From the NCBI GenBank assembly GCA_934229535.1, contig CAKQDS010000017.1, positions 1 through 39,066 of the forward strand: a DNA stretch of 39,066 nucleotides, written 5' to 3'. How positions within the stretch are numbered: position 1 is the stretch's first letter; each line of letters starts with the position of its first letter. A program made the position numbers and the translations under genes. Of this stretch, positions 20,951-31,500 are shown piece after piece. Below the pieces are notes generated by a model. It searched no databases, was not told the DNA's origin, and saw nothing but the letters and a program-made list of their open reading frames with translations. The DNA is from an uncultured Anaeroplasmataceae bacterium. Lineage in GTDB: Bacteria > Bacillota_I > Bacilli_A > Acholeplasmatales > Anaeroplasmataceae.

Positions 20951-23473
20951 TTATAATATATCAACAACTATTGATTCTATATAAATGCCCGTTCCACCAG
21001 ATGAACGATATATTTGATAATTAGCTTCCTTTGTGCTTGAAAATTCAAATGTATAGCTTTGATACTCATTTGTCATATCCGCAGTTTGTTCATTTGATTT
21101 ATTTCCATTAGTAACCCCTAGTACTGCTGTCTTTTCTGTTGAATTAATTTTTGCCTTAATTGTAACTCTAATGCTACCACTTACCTTAAAGGAAATATAG
21201 TGGTCAGTAATGTTATTTGAACTATCCTTAATAACTGAATTATTTAATTTAAGAATATTATTTTCTAAGGAAACTGCTTGAGGCTTTGATGAAGCCATAT
21301 AACTAAAAAATCCATTTGTTCCCATTGCACTAGATAAGCTAGTAAGTGTAGCAGCATTTAAAACATAAGTTGTGCATTCTTCACTTCCACCACTAGATGA
21401 GCCTGTTCCAGAACTGCTGCTTGAGCTAGAGCTTGTAGATCCGCTTGGATTATTATCTATGACATTACTAATACCACTATAGCCATTATAATAAATTCCA
21501 GCCATTTTTATACAATCATTTTTAGCTTGTGCTGGTGAGGTTAAAAGCTCAACATTACTTTTATTATTGATAGAGTCATAATAAAATAAACTACTATTAA
21601 TATCAAAGTTTGTATAATCAGCCTTACCATTTGGTAAGCATAAACCGCTTAATGTAGTATTTCTTGCTGAAACAACGCTAGCTAATGATTTGCCACAGCC
21701 AGTTAAATAATCATTATATGATTTAATTACCGTATATTGATATTTATCAGTTTTAGTGACCTTTTGAGGATTAGTACAGCCCTCAAAATAATTTCCCTCA
21801 CTTAACACAAAGGCATTAGCTCTAATATCCTGAGCGGTTGAGCATTTGTAATAATAATTATTATATAAATGCATATTAGCTTGTCTTCCTAACGGAAGTC
21901 TTGAACCAACCTGATTATAATAATTATGATGGAAGGTTATATTCATATTATAAACAGTATCATTACCACCAACAAGGCCCGTTTTTTTACAATTATTAAA
22001 CTTATTATAGGCTAAGGTAACATTATGAACACCAGATAAATCGAATGCACCATCACCATAGTTCTTATCTCTTTCACCAGTAATATCCCAATTATTTAAT
22101 CCTTTATTGAATACATTATTATGAATCCAATAATTACCATATTTAGACGCATCAGTTTTGTCACCATCAAAGCTACAAGCATCCTCAGGATTAGATGTAA
22201 TAGTTAAATTTCTTACCTCAATTGAATTACAATTAGACCATGTCATTCCAAATTGAAAGAACTCAGCACTATTTCCAATACCCTCAACTGTAACATTAGA
22301 AGCACCAGAAATATCTAGCATATTATTATAGGAATCATCATCATAAACTTTTTTACCAGTAATATTTGAATATTTTGTTCCTGAATAGGTTGTTTCCTTT
22401 TTACCTGAATTACCTATACTAACACTACTTAAACCTGTTTTAGTTGTAGTATAATTATAAGATTTCAAAGCCTTTTTATCAAGAAGCTTAACAGAAAGAC
22501 CAACAAGATTTTCACCATATGTTGTTTCTAATTCATTATTAAAGAATTCCTTATCCAAAGCATCTGTATAATTAGAACCATCTGCAAGTCTTGGAGCCAT
22601 ATCTTTACTTTTCCATTGATTTGTTGTAATTTTATCTAAAATTCTTATATCAAGGGGATAACTAGACTTAGATTGATTTTTTAAAATATTCACCAAACCA
22701 GTATAGGTTTTTCCACCAAGAGTAGCTGATACAGTATTTTTGGTTTCATTAGAAACATAAACAACTACAGCATTAGTTTTTAATGTACCATCATTATTAT
22801 AAGCACCAACAGCTGTACTATTATTAAAATGAGCATAGCCACTTCGATCATTTAAATAAGCTAAAGCATTAGTAACTGTGATTTGCTTGCCTGCATTTCT
22901 AGTAATTATAACATCATATAGTCCTGACTTTAAGCCAACAATATCAGCACGACATACACCATCATTATATCTAATTAAATTAGAATCCAAAATATTATAG
23001 GATGTACTATTCTTCTCTTTATATTGAACAATTGCCCCTACATTAGAGGTATCCTTCCACTCAAAGTATAACCCTTCATTGTAGCCACCACTTGCCTGTA
23101 AGTAATTATTATCATCAACTATGGTACTTGAGCTTGTACTACTACTTGAGCTTGTACTGCTACTTGAGCTTGTACTACTACTTGAGCTTGTACTGCTACT
23201 TGAGCTTGTACTGCTACTTGAGCTTGCACTACTACTTGAGCTTGTACTACTACTTGAGCTTGTACTACTACTTGAGCTTACACTGCTACTTGAGCTTGCA
23301 CTGCTACTTGAGCTTGCACTACTACTTGAGCTTGCACTACTACTTGAGCTTGCACCGCTACTTGAATTTACAGTTTCACTTGATATAGCACTATTACTAA
23401 TATCAATCTTACATGAAGCAAGACCTAATATTCCAACAAATGCTAACGCAATTAATTTACCTTTTCTTTTCAT
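20951..23473 (-). CDS. Pectate lyase family 1 lipoprotein with serine-rich repeat linker and C-terminal module
   Basis: A surface enzyme predicted to cleave polygalacturonate by beta-elimination. The 840-residue protein has a signal peptide with lipobox L18-A-S-C21, a serine-rich stalk (about 36-116) built from SSSSSx units, then a large region ending in a right-handed beta-helix of polysaccharide lyase family 1: NVTVEGIG, EVRNLTI, GDGAFDLSGVHNVTLAYNKF (calcium-site region) and SRLPLGR with R525 and R530 in the family's RxPxxR position. A second Ser/Gly linker (about 690-710) leads to a C-terminal module of about 130 residues, possibly carbohydrate-binding, which I cannot assign. The start has AAAAGGAAA upstream and an extended -10 promoter. 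It sits between rpoC and rpsL with the Sel1 gene, an unusual place. Confidence 0.88.
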   Translation of the reverse strand: MKRKGKLIALAFVGILGLASCKIDISNSAISSETVNSSSGASSSSSASSSSSASSSSSASSSSSVSSSSSTSSSSSTSSSSSASSSSSTSSSSSTSSSSSTSSSSSTSSSSSTSSSTIVDDNNYLQASGGYNEGLYFEWKDTSNVGAIVQYKEKNSTSYNILDSNLIRYNDGVCRADIVGLKSGLYDVIITRNAGKQITVTNALAYLNDRSGYAHFNNSTAVGAYNNDGTLKTNAVVVYVSNETKNTVSATLGGKTYTGLVNILKNQSKSSYPLDIRILDKITTNQWKSKDMAPRLADGSNYTDALDKEFFNNELETTYGENLVGLSVKLLDKKALKSYNYTTTKTGLSSVSIGNSGKKETTYSGTKYSNITGKKVYDDDSYNNMLDISGASNVTVEGIGNSAEFFQFGMTWSNCNSIEVRNLTITSNPEDACSFDGDKTDASKYGNYWIHNNVFNKGLNNWDITGERDKNYGDGAFDLSGVHNVTLAYNKFNNCKKTGLVGGNDTVYNMNITFHHNYYNQVGSRLPLGRQANMHLYNNYYYKCSTAQDIRANAFVLSEGNYFEGCTNPQKVTKTDKYQYTVIKSYNDYLTGCGKSLASVVSARNTTLSGLCLPNGKADYTNFDINSSLFYYDSINNKSNVELLTSPAQAKNDCIKMAGIYYNGYSGISNVIDNNPSGSTSSSSSSSSGTGSSSGGSEECTTYVLNAATLTSLSSAMGTNGFFSYMASSKPQAVSLENNILKLNNSVIKDSSNNITDHYISFKVSGSIRVTIKAKINSTEKTAVLGVTNGNKSNEQTADMTNEYQSYTFEFSSTKEANYQIYRSSGGTGIYIESIVVDIL
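23126..23369 (-). repeat. 18-bp in-frame tandem repeat encoding the serine-rich stalk
   Basis: The plus-strand motif ACTTGAGCTT recurs exactly every 18 bp from 23126 to 23342, 13 perfect occurrences, with a degenerate copy at 23360. Each 18-bp unit encodes six residues, SSSSS plus T, A or V. Unit changes would keep the reading frame, so stalk length can vary by slippage or recombination without breaking the gene. Confidence 0.95.
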
Positions 23474-23503
23474 TTTATCTATTTCCTTTTCACTATATAA
23501 TCA

Positions 23504-23512
23504 ATTATAACA
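23504..23512 (-). promoter_or_regulatory. Extended -10 promoter of the pectate lyase gene
   Basis: On the minus strand TGTTATAAT is an extended -10 element about 30 bp before the start codon. No strong -35 box is present; TTTTCA at an 18-bp spacing is the best candidate. Confidence 0.5.
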
Positions 23513-23529
23513 CATTTTAACAAAAAATG

Positions 23530-23565
23530 AAAAAAAAATAAAGGAAGACCTCTAAAAAGTCTCCC
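23530..23565 (-). terminator. Intrinsic terminator of the Sel1-repeat gene
   Basis: On the minus strand GGGAGAC/GTCTTCC (one G-U pair) with a 9-nt loop is followed by TTTATTTTTTTTT. Confidence 0.8.
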
Positions 23566-23580
23566 TCTATTTAAGAATAA

Positions 23581-24744
23581 TTACTTTGATTTGTAAACAA
23601 CCTTACCAAACATACCTTTTTTAAAGTTATTTAATTCATCCTGAGCTGGCTTATAGCCTTGTTGTGCCGCCTTTGTCAACCATTCAACTGCTTTTTCTGG
23701 TTCAACCTGTTGAACACCTTTACCAGTCAAATAGCATTTAGCAACCTTAACACAAGCTTCAGGATTACCTTGTTGAGCAGCTTTTTCCCACCAGAATCTA
23801 GCTAAAAACGGATCAACAGGTATTTCATCCTTACCATTAGCATAGCAATTACCAAGATTCATTTGAGCCGGAATATAATTTTGGTCAGCAGCCTTTTCCC
23901 ACCACTTAAATGCTGTTTTTAAATCCTTAACAACACCAGTACCATAGAAATAACAGCTTCCTAAATTACATTGAGCCTCAAGGCTTCCGTTTCCTGCCGC
24001 TTTTATCCACCAAACTAAAGCATTTTTAATACTTTTAGGAATTCCATCACCATTAAAATAACGAGTTCCTAATTTACATTGAGCTTCAACATTTCCACCA
24101 TTTGCTGCCTTTTCAAACCATTGAATAGCTTGAATAAGATTTCTTGGAACGCCCTTACCATTAGCATAATAATATCCTAAACGATTTTGAGCATTTACAT
24201 CGCCAGCCTCAGCAGCCTTAGAAAACCAAAATACTGCTTGATGTAAATCTTGAGTTGTACCTTCACCACGCTCATAGCAATAACCTAATCTAAATTGTGC
24301 ATCTAAATTATTAGCCTGAGCAGCTTTAGTAAACCAGAATACAGCCTGACAAGAATCCTTATCAACACCCATACCACGCATATAGCAACAGCCTAAACGA
24401 TATGCTGCATCAAGTTGTCCATTTTTTGCAGCATTTGTATACCATAAAACCGCTTGTTGACGATCTTGATTTACACCTTCACCACGTTCATAGCACATAC
24501 CTAAATAGTATTGAGCATCAGGAATTCCTGACATAGCTGATTTTGAAAAATATTCAAATGCATATGAATAATCTTGGCGAACACCTTCACCTTTATAAAA
24601 GCAACGTCCTAAATAAAAATTAGCGTTTGCATCTCCAAGCGAAGCAAGAGCACTCCACTCTTTAAAAGCTTTGGCATATTCTTTTTCTTGATAATACTCA
24701 TTTGCAAGTTGTAATTGTTCACTTTTTGTATCAATCTTTGCCAT
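23581..24744 (-). CDS. Sel1-like (tetratricopeptide-type) repeat protein
   Basis: A 387-residue protein made almost entirely of Sel1 repeats of about 36 residues. I count about nine units with the pattern AxxxLGxCYxxGxGVxxDxxxAxxWxxKAAxxGxxxA, plus a partial unit at the N terminus. There is no signal peptide or membrane segment, so it is likely cytoplasmic. Such helical solenoids act as scaffolds for protein-protein contacts; the partner is unknown. It lies 86 bp downstream of rpoC without an obvious promoter, so it may be read from the rpoBC transcript past the hairpin at 24796-24821. Ends at its own terminator. Confidence 0.88.
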   Translation of the reverse strand: MAKIDTKSEQLQLANEYYQEKEYAKAFKEWSALASLGDANANFYLGRCFYKGEGVRQDYSYAFEYFSKSAMSGIPDAQYYLGMCYERGEGVNQDRQQAVLWYTNAAKNGQLDAAYRLGCCYMRGMGVDKDSCQAVFWFTKAAQANNLDAQFRLGYCYERGEGTTQDLHQAVFWFSKAAEAGDVNAQNRLGYYYANGKGVPRNLIQAIQWFEKAANGGNVEAQCKLGTRYFNGDGIPKSIKNALVWWIKAAGNGSLEAQCNLGSCYFYGTGVVKDLKTAFKWWEKAADQNYIPAQMNLGNCYANGKDEIPVDPFLARFWWEKAAQQGNPEACVKVAKCYLTGKGVQQVEPEKAVEWLTKAAQQGYKPAQDELNNFKKGMFGKVVYKSK

Positions 24745-24795
24745 CTTTTTTTAAACCTTTTCCTCTTCCTGTATTTTTTATTAAATATGAGCTTA

Positions 24796-24821
24796 GGAAT
24801 AGCAAGCTCTTTTGCTATTCC
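24796..24821 (-). other. Perfect hairpin between rpoC and the Sel1 gene, without a U-tract
   Basis: On the minus strand a perfect 10-bp stem GGAATAGCAA/TTGCTATTCC with a 6-nt loop lies 9 bp after the rpoC stop codon. The sequence after it (TAAGCTCAT) is not T-rich, so it is a poor intrinsic terminator. It may protect the rpoBC mRNA end, act as a processing site or give partial termination. Confidence 0.65.
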
Positions 24822-24830
24822 AACTCAGTT

Positions 24831-27800
24831 TTAATCATCAACCTCTTCGATTGCCTTTAATAATGCGCTAACTCCATCGACTTCCTCATCATTATCGATT
24901 TCGTCATCTAATTCAGCATCTTCATCATCGAATGATTCATCTTCAGTATTATCTAGTTCTTCATCGTCTTCTACATCATCTAAATCAGCAGTCTTATGCT
25001 CACAAGTAAATGTTTCTTCTTGTAAAACACCAGTTCCAGCAGGAATTAGTCCACCAATAATAACATTTTCCTTTAAGCCAACTAGGTTATCAACCTTTGA
25101 CTTAATTGCTGCAGATGTAAGAATACGAGTTGTTTCCTGGAATGAACATGCAGATAAGAATGAGTTAGATGCAAGGGCTGCCTTAGTAATACCAAGTAAT
25201 AATGGTTTTGCAACTGGAAGCTCGCCACCATTTTTCATAACCTCAGATACTGCATCAGCAAACTCATCAACTGAAACCTCACGACCAGGTAATAGCTTAG
25301 TTGATCCTTCTTTAATAACAATTAGCTTACGCATCATTTGTCTAACAATGATTTCGATATGCTTATCAGAAATTTCAACACCTTGAGAACGATAAACCTT
25401 TTGAACTTCCTCAACTATGTATTTTTGAGCATCCTCAGTAGATTGAATTCTTAAGATTTCCTTAGGTGCCTTAGAACCCTTAATTAAAGGTGTACCACGA
25501 GTAATTGTATCGCCAAGCTTAACATTTAATTCAGATGTAACCTCAACGATATAGCTATGCTCCTCACCTTGGGCATCCTTAATTACAACATTCATACCAT
25601 TCTTTGTACGATCTAGAGCAACAACCTCTCCATCATATTCACTAATTGTTGTCTTACCTTTTGGCTTACGTGCCTCAAACAATTCCTGAACACGAGGAAG
25701 ACCTTGAGTAATATCGGCAGCAGACGCAACTCCACCTGTGTGGAATGTACGCATTGTAAGCTGAGTACCAGGTTCACCAATTGATTGAGCGGCAATTGTA
25801 CCAACAGCCTCTCCAACCTCAACGATTGTATTAGTTGCTAGGTTACGTCCATAACACTTAACACATACACCTCTACGGCAAGCACATGTTAAATTTGTAC
25901 GTAAGCATACACTCTTAATTTTAGCCTTAGCAATTTCATCAGCTAATACCTCATCAATTAATTCGTTACGCTTTACAATAACCTCACCAGTTTCAGGATT
26001 TACAATATCCTTAGCAGCAAATCTACCAATACAACGCTCACTTACAGAAACAACAACCTTTCCATCAGCACTTATTATATCAGTTAAATCCATACCACGA
26101 TTAGTACCACAATCAACAGCAGAAATAATTATATCTTGAGAAACATCAACTAAACGACGAGTTAAATATCCAGATTCAGCAGTCTTTAATGCTGTATCTG
26201 TAGATCCCTTACGAGAACCATGGGTTGAAATAAAGAATTCAGATACGGTTAATCCTTCACGGAAGTTAGCCTTTACGGGAACCTCAATAGTTTCACCAGC
26301 AGTGTTACTCATAAGACCACGCATACCTGCTAATTGAGCAAAGTTAGATGCGTTACCACGTGAACCAGAATCAGCCATCATAAAAATAGCATTTTCCTTT
26401 TGTTTTGCAAGCTCATCCCATAGACCCTTTTGAATCTCATCACGAGCATTACTCCACTCTTCGTTAACTAGCTTCTTTCTTTCAGAATCAGTCAACATTC
26501 CTAAATCAAATAACTCAGTTATTTGCTTAATCTTCTCATCAGATTGTTTAATTCTTGTATCCTTACCTTCATACTTTAATACGTCGGCCATAGAAATAGT
26601 AATTCCTGATAATGTAGAATAATAGAATCCTTGATCTTTAAGGTCATCTAGCATACGTGAAGTTGCTGTAACCTTAAATCTCTTAAATACTTCAGCAATG
26701 ATTCTAGCTAAATATTTCTTATTGAATGGCTTATTTAGAGGCATATTTATCATCTTATCATATGCTTCCTTACTATTTAATTTAACAAAGAACTTTTCAG
26801 GAGTTTCATTCATTAAATTATCCTCAGTAGGCTCATTTAAATATGGGAATTCTTCAGGAAGAATTTCATTAAATATAAGCTTTCCAAGAGTAGTAAATAA
26901 ATATTTGCCTTCAATTTTATCTTGATTTAAACGAGATTGAGGTAAGCTCTTAGGTGCAATAAAAATACGTGTATGAAGAGTAATTTCATTATTACGATAA
27001 GCAATAAAAGCTTCATCCTTACATGTATAAATATGACCCTCATTAGTCTCATGCTCACGTTCCATAGTTAAATAATAGTTACCAAGTACCATATCCTGAG
27101 TAGGGGTAACAACTGGCTTACCATCCTTAGGGTTTAAGATGTTATTAGAAGCTAGCATTAATAAACGAGCTTCAGCCTGTGCCTCTAAAGATAGAGGAAC
27201 ATGGACTGCCATTTGGTCACCATCGAAGTCCGCATTGAATGGTGTACAAACAAGTGGATGTAGACGAATAGCCTTTCCTTCAATTAGTACTGGTTCAAAG
27301 GCTTGAATACCTAAGCGGTGAAGTGTAGGGGCACGGTTTAATAAAACTGGATGCTCACGTACAACATTCTCTAAAATTGGCCAAACCTTATCATCCTGAC
27401 GCTCACAAATCTTCTTTGCTGCGCTAACACTTAATTGACCAGGATTTTCTTGCATTAAAGCATGAATAACAAATGGTTTAAATAATGTTAAAGCCATTTC
27501 CTTTGGTAAACCACATTGATACATCTTTAAAGATGGACCAACAACGATTACTGAACGTCCTGAATAGTCAACACGTTTACCAAGTAGATTTTGACGGAAG
27601 CGACCTTGCTTACCACGAAGCATATCAGATAAACTCTTTAAATGATGATTCTTTTCAACAACGGCCTTCTTGCCACGTTTTGAATTATCAATTAAAGCAT
27701 CAACAGCCTCTTGAAGCATACGCTTTTCATTTTTAATAATTAATGTTGGTGCATGTTGTTCATATTGTCTTTTTAAACGATTGTTACGATTTAAAATACG

Positions 27801-28571
27801 ACGATATAAATCATTTAAGTCAGTAGTAGCAAATCTACCACCATCTAGCTGAACCATTGGTCTTAAATCAGCTGGAATAACTGGTAAAACCTCTAAAATC
27901 ATCCATTCAGGCTTGTTATTAGAATGAAGGAATGATTCAACAATTTCCAAGCGCTTAATAACATGATCACGACGTTGCTTTGAAGTAGTCTTTAGCTTAC
28001 GACGTAATACCTGTGCCTCACGCTCAAGATCAAGCTCTTGTAATAATTTCTTAACAGCCTCAGCACCGGTTAAAGCTGTAAATGTTGAGCCAAATTGCTC
28101 ACGCTTTAGTGAATACTCGCCTTCTGATAAAATTTGCTTTCTAGCCAAGCCAGTTTTACCTGGATCAATAACAATATATGATGCTAGATAAACAATTTCC
28201 TCAAGCTCCTTACTCTTTAATTCAAGTAGAGTTGCTAGTGGAGATGGTGTATTTCTTAAATACCAAGTATGTACAACTGGAGAAGCAAGGGTAATATGAC
28301 CCATTCTTTCACGTCTAACATTTTTCTCAGTATATTCTACTCCACACTTTTCACAAACCTTTCCACGATCTGCAGGACGCTTTGTTTTACCACAAGCACA
28401 TGTATAATCCTTTTGAGGTCCGAAAATCTTTTCGCAGAATAATCCATCTGGTTCAGGCTTTAATGTACGATAGTTAATAGTTTCATGCTTCTTAACCTCA
28501 CCATGAGACCAAGATAAGATTTCTTGAGGAGAAGCTAAACCAATTTTAATATATTTATATTGCATACTCAT
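24831..28571 (-). CDS. rpoC: RNA polymerase beta' subunit
   Basis: The 1246-residue protein carries the N-terminal zinc site (C58, C60, C73, C76), the active-centre NADFDGDQM (446-454) whose aspartates bind the catalytic magnesium, the trigger-loop and bridge-helix regions, and the second zinc cluster around CACRRGVCVKC. Unusually, the C terminus ends in a strongly acidic tail: of the 38 residues from about 1195 to 1232, 25 are Asp or Glu, followed by a short predicted helix (SALLKAIEEVDD). The ATG at 28571 has GGAGGG 8 nt upstream. It is 15 bp downstream of rpoB in the same operon. Confidence 0.98.
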   Translation of the reverse strand: MSMQYKYIKIGLASPQEILSWSHGEVKKHETINYRTLKPEPDGLFCEKIFGPQKDYTCACGKTKRPADRGKVCEKCGVEYTEKNVRRERMGHITLASPVVHTWYLRNTPSPLATLLELKSKELEEIVYLASYIVIDPGKTGLARKQILSEGEYSLKREQFGSTFTALTGAEAVKKLLQELDLEREAQVLRRKLKTTSKQRRDHVIKRLEIVESFLHSNNKPEWMILEVLPVIPADLRPMVQLDGGRFATTDLNDLYRRILNRNNRLKRQYEQHAPTLIIKNEKRMLQEAVDALIDNSKRGKKAVVEKNHHLKSLSDMLRGKQGRFRQNLLGKRVDYSGRSVIVVGPSLKMYQCGLPKEMALTLFKPFVIHALMQENPGQLSVSAAKKICERQDDKVWPILENVVREHPVLLNRAPTLHRLGIQAFEPVLIEGKAIRLHPLVCTPFNADFDGDQMAVHVPLSLEAQAEARLLMLASNNILNPKDGKPVVTPTQDMVLGNYYLTMEREHETNEGHIYTCKDEAFIAYRNNEITLHTRIFIAPKSLPQSRLNQDKIEGKYLFTTLGKLIFNEILPEEFPYLNEPTEDNLMNETPEKFFVKLNSKEAYDKMINMPLNKPFNKKYLARIIAEVFKRFKVTATSRMLDDLKDQGFYYSTLSGITISMADVLKYEGKDTRIKQSDEKIKQITELFDLGMLTDSERKKLVNEEWSNARDEIQKGLWDELAKQKENAIFMMADSGSRGNASNFAQLAGMRGLMSNTAGETIEVPVKANFREGLTVSEFFISTHGSRKGSTDTALKTAESGYLTRRLVDVSQDIIISAVDCGTNRGMDLTDIISADGKVVVSVSERCIGRFAAKDIVNPETGEVIVKRNELIDEVLADEIAKAKIKSVCLRTNLTCACRRGVCVKCYGRNLATNTIVEVGEAVGTIAAQSIGEPGTQLTMRTFHTGGVASAADITQGLPRVQELFEARKPKGKTTISEYDGEVVALDRTKNGMNVVIKDAQGEEHSYIVEVTSELNVKLGDTITRGTPLIKGSKAPKEILRIQSTEDAQKYIVEEVQKVYRSQGVEISDKHIEIIVRQMMRKLIVIKEGSTKLLPGREVSVDEFADAVSEVMKNGGELPVAKPLLLGITKAALASNSFLSACSFQETTRILTSAAIKSKVDNLVGLKENVIIGGLIPAGTGVLQEETFTCEHKTADLDDVEDDEELDNTEDESFDDEDAELDDEIDNDEEVDGVSALLKAIEEVDD

Positions 28572-28586
28572 AATTATAGCCCTCCA

Positions 28587-31500
28587 TTAAAATCCAAATT
28601 TTGATATATAATCTTCGGAACTTGAATTGCTAACAATACTCTTGTTTGCTTCATCTTCTCCGTTATTATTAATTAATTCAACGTGTAATCCAAGTGCTTG
28701 AAGTTCACGTGTTAATACTCTAAATGATTCTGGAATAGATGATTCAGGAATAGGTTGACCATTAACGATTGCGTTAAATACCTTATTTCTTCCAACGATA
28801 TCATCTGACTTAACAGTCATCATTTCTCTTAGGGTATGAGCAGCACCATAAGCCTCTAGTGCCCAAACCTCCATTTCACCAAAACGTTGACCACCCTTTT
28901 GTGCCTTACCACCCATAGGCTGTTGAGTAACAAGTGTATAGTTACCAACGCTACGAGCATGTAGCTTATCCTCAACCATGTGGCTTAACTTGATGAAATA
29001 CATAATACCAACTGTTACACGATTTTCAAATGGTTCACCATTACGTCCATCGTATAATACTTCTTTTCCATCAGGTGCTAAATTAGCATCTGCCATAATT
29101 TGTTGAATATCCTCAATTGTTGCACCATCAAATACTGGAGTTGCAACCTTAATTCCTAATTTCTTAGCAGCAAGACCTAAATGAAGCTCTAATACCTGAC
29201 CGATATTCATACGGCTTGGTACACCTTGTGGATTAAGCATAATGTCAATTGGATGACCATCAGCTGTAAATGGCATATCCTCAACTGGAAGAATATTAGA
29301 AATAACACCCTTATTTCCATGACGACCAGCCATCTTATCTCCTACCATTATCTTACGCTTTTGAACGATATAAACTCTTACAACCTCATTAACTCCAGGA
29401 GGAAGCTCATCGCCCTTAGCTTTAGAGAAATGCTGTACGCTTTGAACAATACCGCCACCACCATGTGGAACAGTTAAAGATGTATCTCTATTATCTCTAC
29501 CCTTTTCACCAAAGATAGCAAGCATTAATCTTTCTTCAGGAGTAGGCTCATTTTGTCCCTTTGGAGTAACCTTACCAACAAGGATATCGCCTTCCTTAAC
29601 CTCAGTACCAGGAATAACAATTCCATTAGCATCAAGATTCTTCTTCATATCATCACCGACATTTGGAATTTCACAAGTAAATTCCTCACGTCCAAGCTTA
29701 GTATCACGAGCTTCAACGCTAAATTCATCAATATGAAGTGAAGTATAGCAGTCATCATAAACCATTCTTTCGCTCATGATTACAGCATCCTCATAGTTGT
29801 AGCCATCCCATGTCATAAATGCTACTCTAACATTTCTACCAAGAGCAAGCTCGCCATCCTTCATAGATTGACCATCAGCGATAATATCACCACGTTCAAT
29901 TCTTTCGCCAACCTTAACAATTGGACGTTGCATAATAGCTGTAGCAGAGTTTGAACGAAGGAATTGATATAATTCATAGGTGCGAAGCTCACCACTGTCT
30001 TCCTTAACAACGATTCTCTTTGCATCAACATATTCAACAATACCATCAGATACAGCAACACAAGCACTACCACTATCGTGAGCAGCCTTATATTCCATAC
30101 CAGTACCAACAATTGGACTTTCAGGAGCAATAATTGGAACGGCCTGACGTTGCATGTTAGCACCCATTAGGGCACGTGTTGCGTCATCGTGCTCCAAGAA
30201 TGGAACGCACGCAGCAGCAACTGAAACAATTTGCTTTGGTGAAACGTCCATATAATCAACAGAATTAGGGTTAACCATTTCTGTTTCTCCATTACGTCTA
30301 CCAATAACAGATTCATCTAATATATAACCATTTTCATCAAGATGAGTAGATGCTGAAGCAATAACAACACCATTTTCCTTATCAGCTGATAAATAAACCT
30401 TTTCATCAGTTATATAAACACGACCATCCTTATCCTTTGCGGCCTTTAAATATGGAGTTTCAATGAAACCATATTCATTAACCTTTGCATAAGTTGCTAA
30501 AGATGTAATCAAACCAATTGAAGGACCTTCAGGAGTTTCAATTGGGCACATTCTACCATAGTGAGAATTATGTACGTCACGTACCTCTACACCAGCACGA
30601 TCACGAGCAATACCACCAGCACCTAAAGCTGATATACGACGCTTTTGCGTAATTTCAGCAAGTGGGTTAATTTGATCCATGAACTGTGATAGCTGGCTTG
30701 AACCAAAGAATTCCTTTAAAGCAGAAGTTAAATGCTTAATATTAATTAAATTTTGAGGAGTAGCATCTGCAACCTCAACAGTTGACATTCTCTCCTTAAT
30801 ATTCTTTTCAAGTTTAGCAAAACCAATTCTAAATTGATTCTTTAATAATTCACCAATTAAACGTAAACGACGATTTCCTAGATGATCAATATCATCAAGA
30901 GAACCAACATTATCATATAAATTAGCATAATAGCTTAAAGAAGCAACAATATCAGACATTGTGATATGTAATGCATTTTCACGTGAGTCATTACCAATAA
31001 TCTTAACAACTGTTGTATGCTCAGCACGAACAACCTCAACATTTAAAACCTCACATATTGGGTCTTCGCATAAGAAGTTTCCAAGATCAATCTTTTGTCT
31101 AAACGCACTACGCGCTTTGCTTAAACGATCATAGACCTCTCCATCAATAACATCATTGTATCTAGCGATATAATCGCCCTTTGCAAATAAAACCTCTCCA
31201 GTTTCATCATCAAAGATATCTTCACTAGCAATAACATCTTGGGCAAGCTTTAAACCCTTTGCTCTACTTAGTACATCTAATTTTAAATTATATTTATAAC
31301 GGCCAACCTTTTGTAAATCATATCTCTTATCATCAAATAAATGACTTACGATATATTCCTTAGCACCATCAACAGGAACCTTTTCACCTTGACGAAGCTT
31401 AGAATAAACTTCAACAACAGCATCCTCGCTATTTGTTTGGTCATCCTTCTCTAAAGTAGCCTTAATAAATTGATTATCTCCAAATAAGTTTTTGATATCA

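Noticed and set aside
23126..23369. Regular repeats suggesting a CRISPR array
   Set aside because: The 18-bp units are directly contiguous with no unique spacers and are in frame in a coding region.
23092..23510. Two plus-strand ORFs rich in Leu/Glu and Tyr/Leu across the serine repeat
   Set aside because: They are antisense readings of the 18-bp repeat; periodic repeats keep all frames open. The minus-strand frame has a signal peptide, an RBS and a recognisable enzyme.
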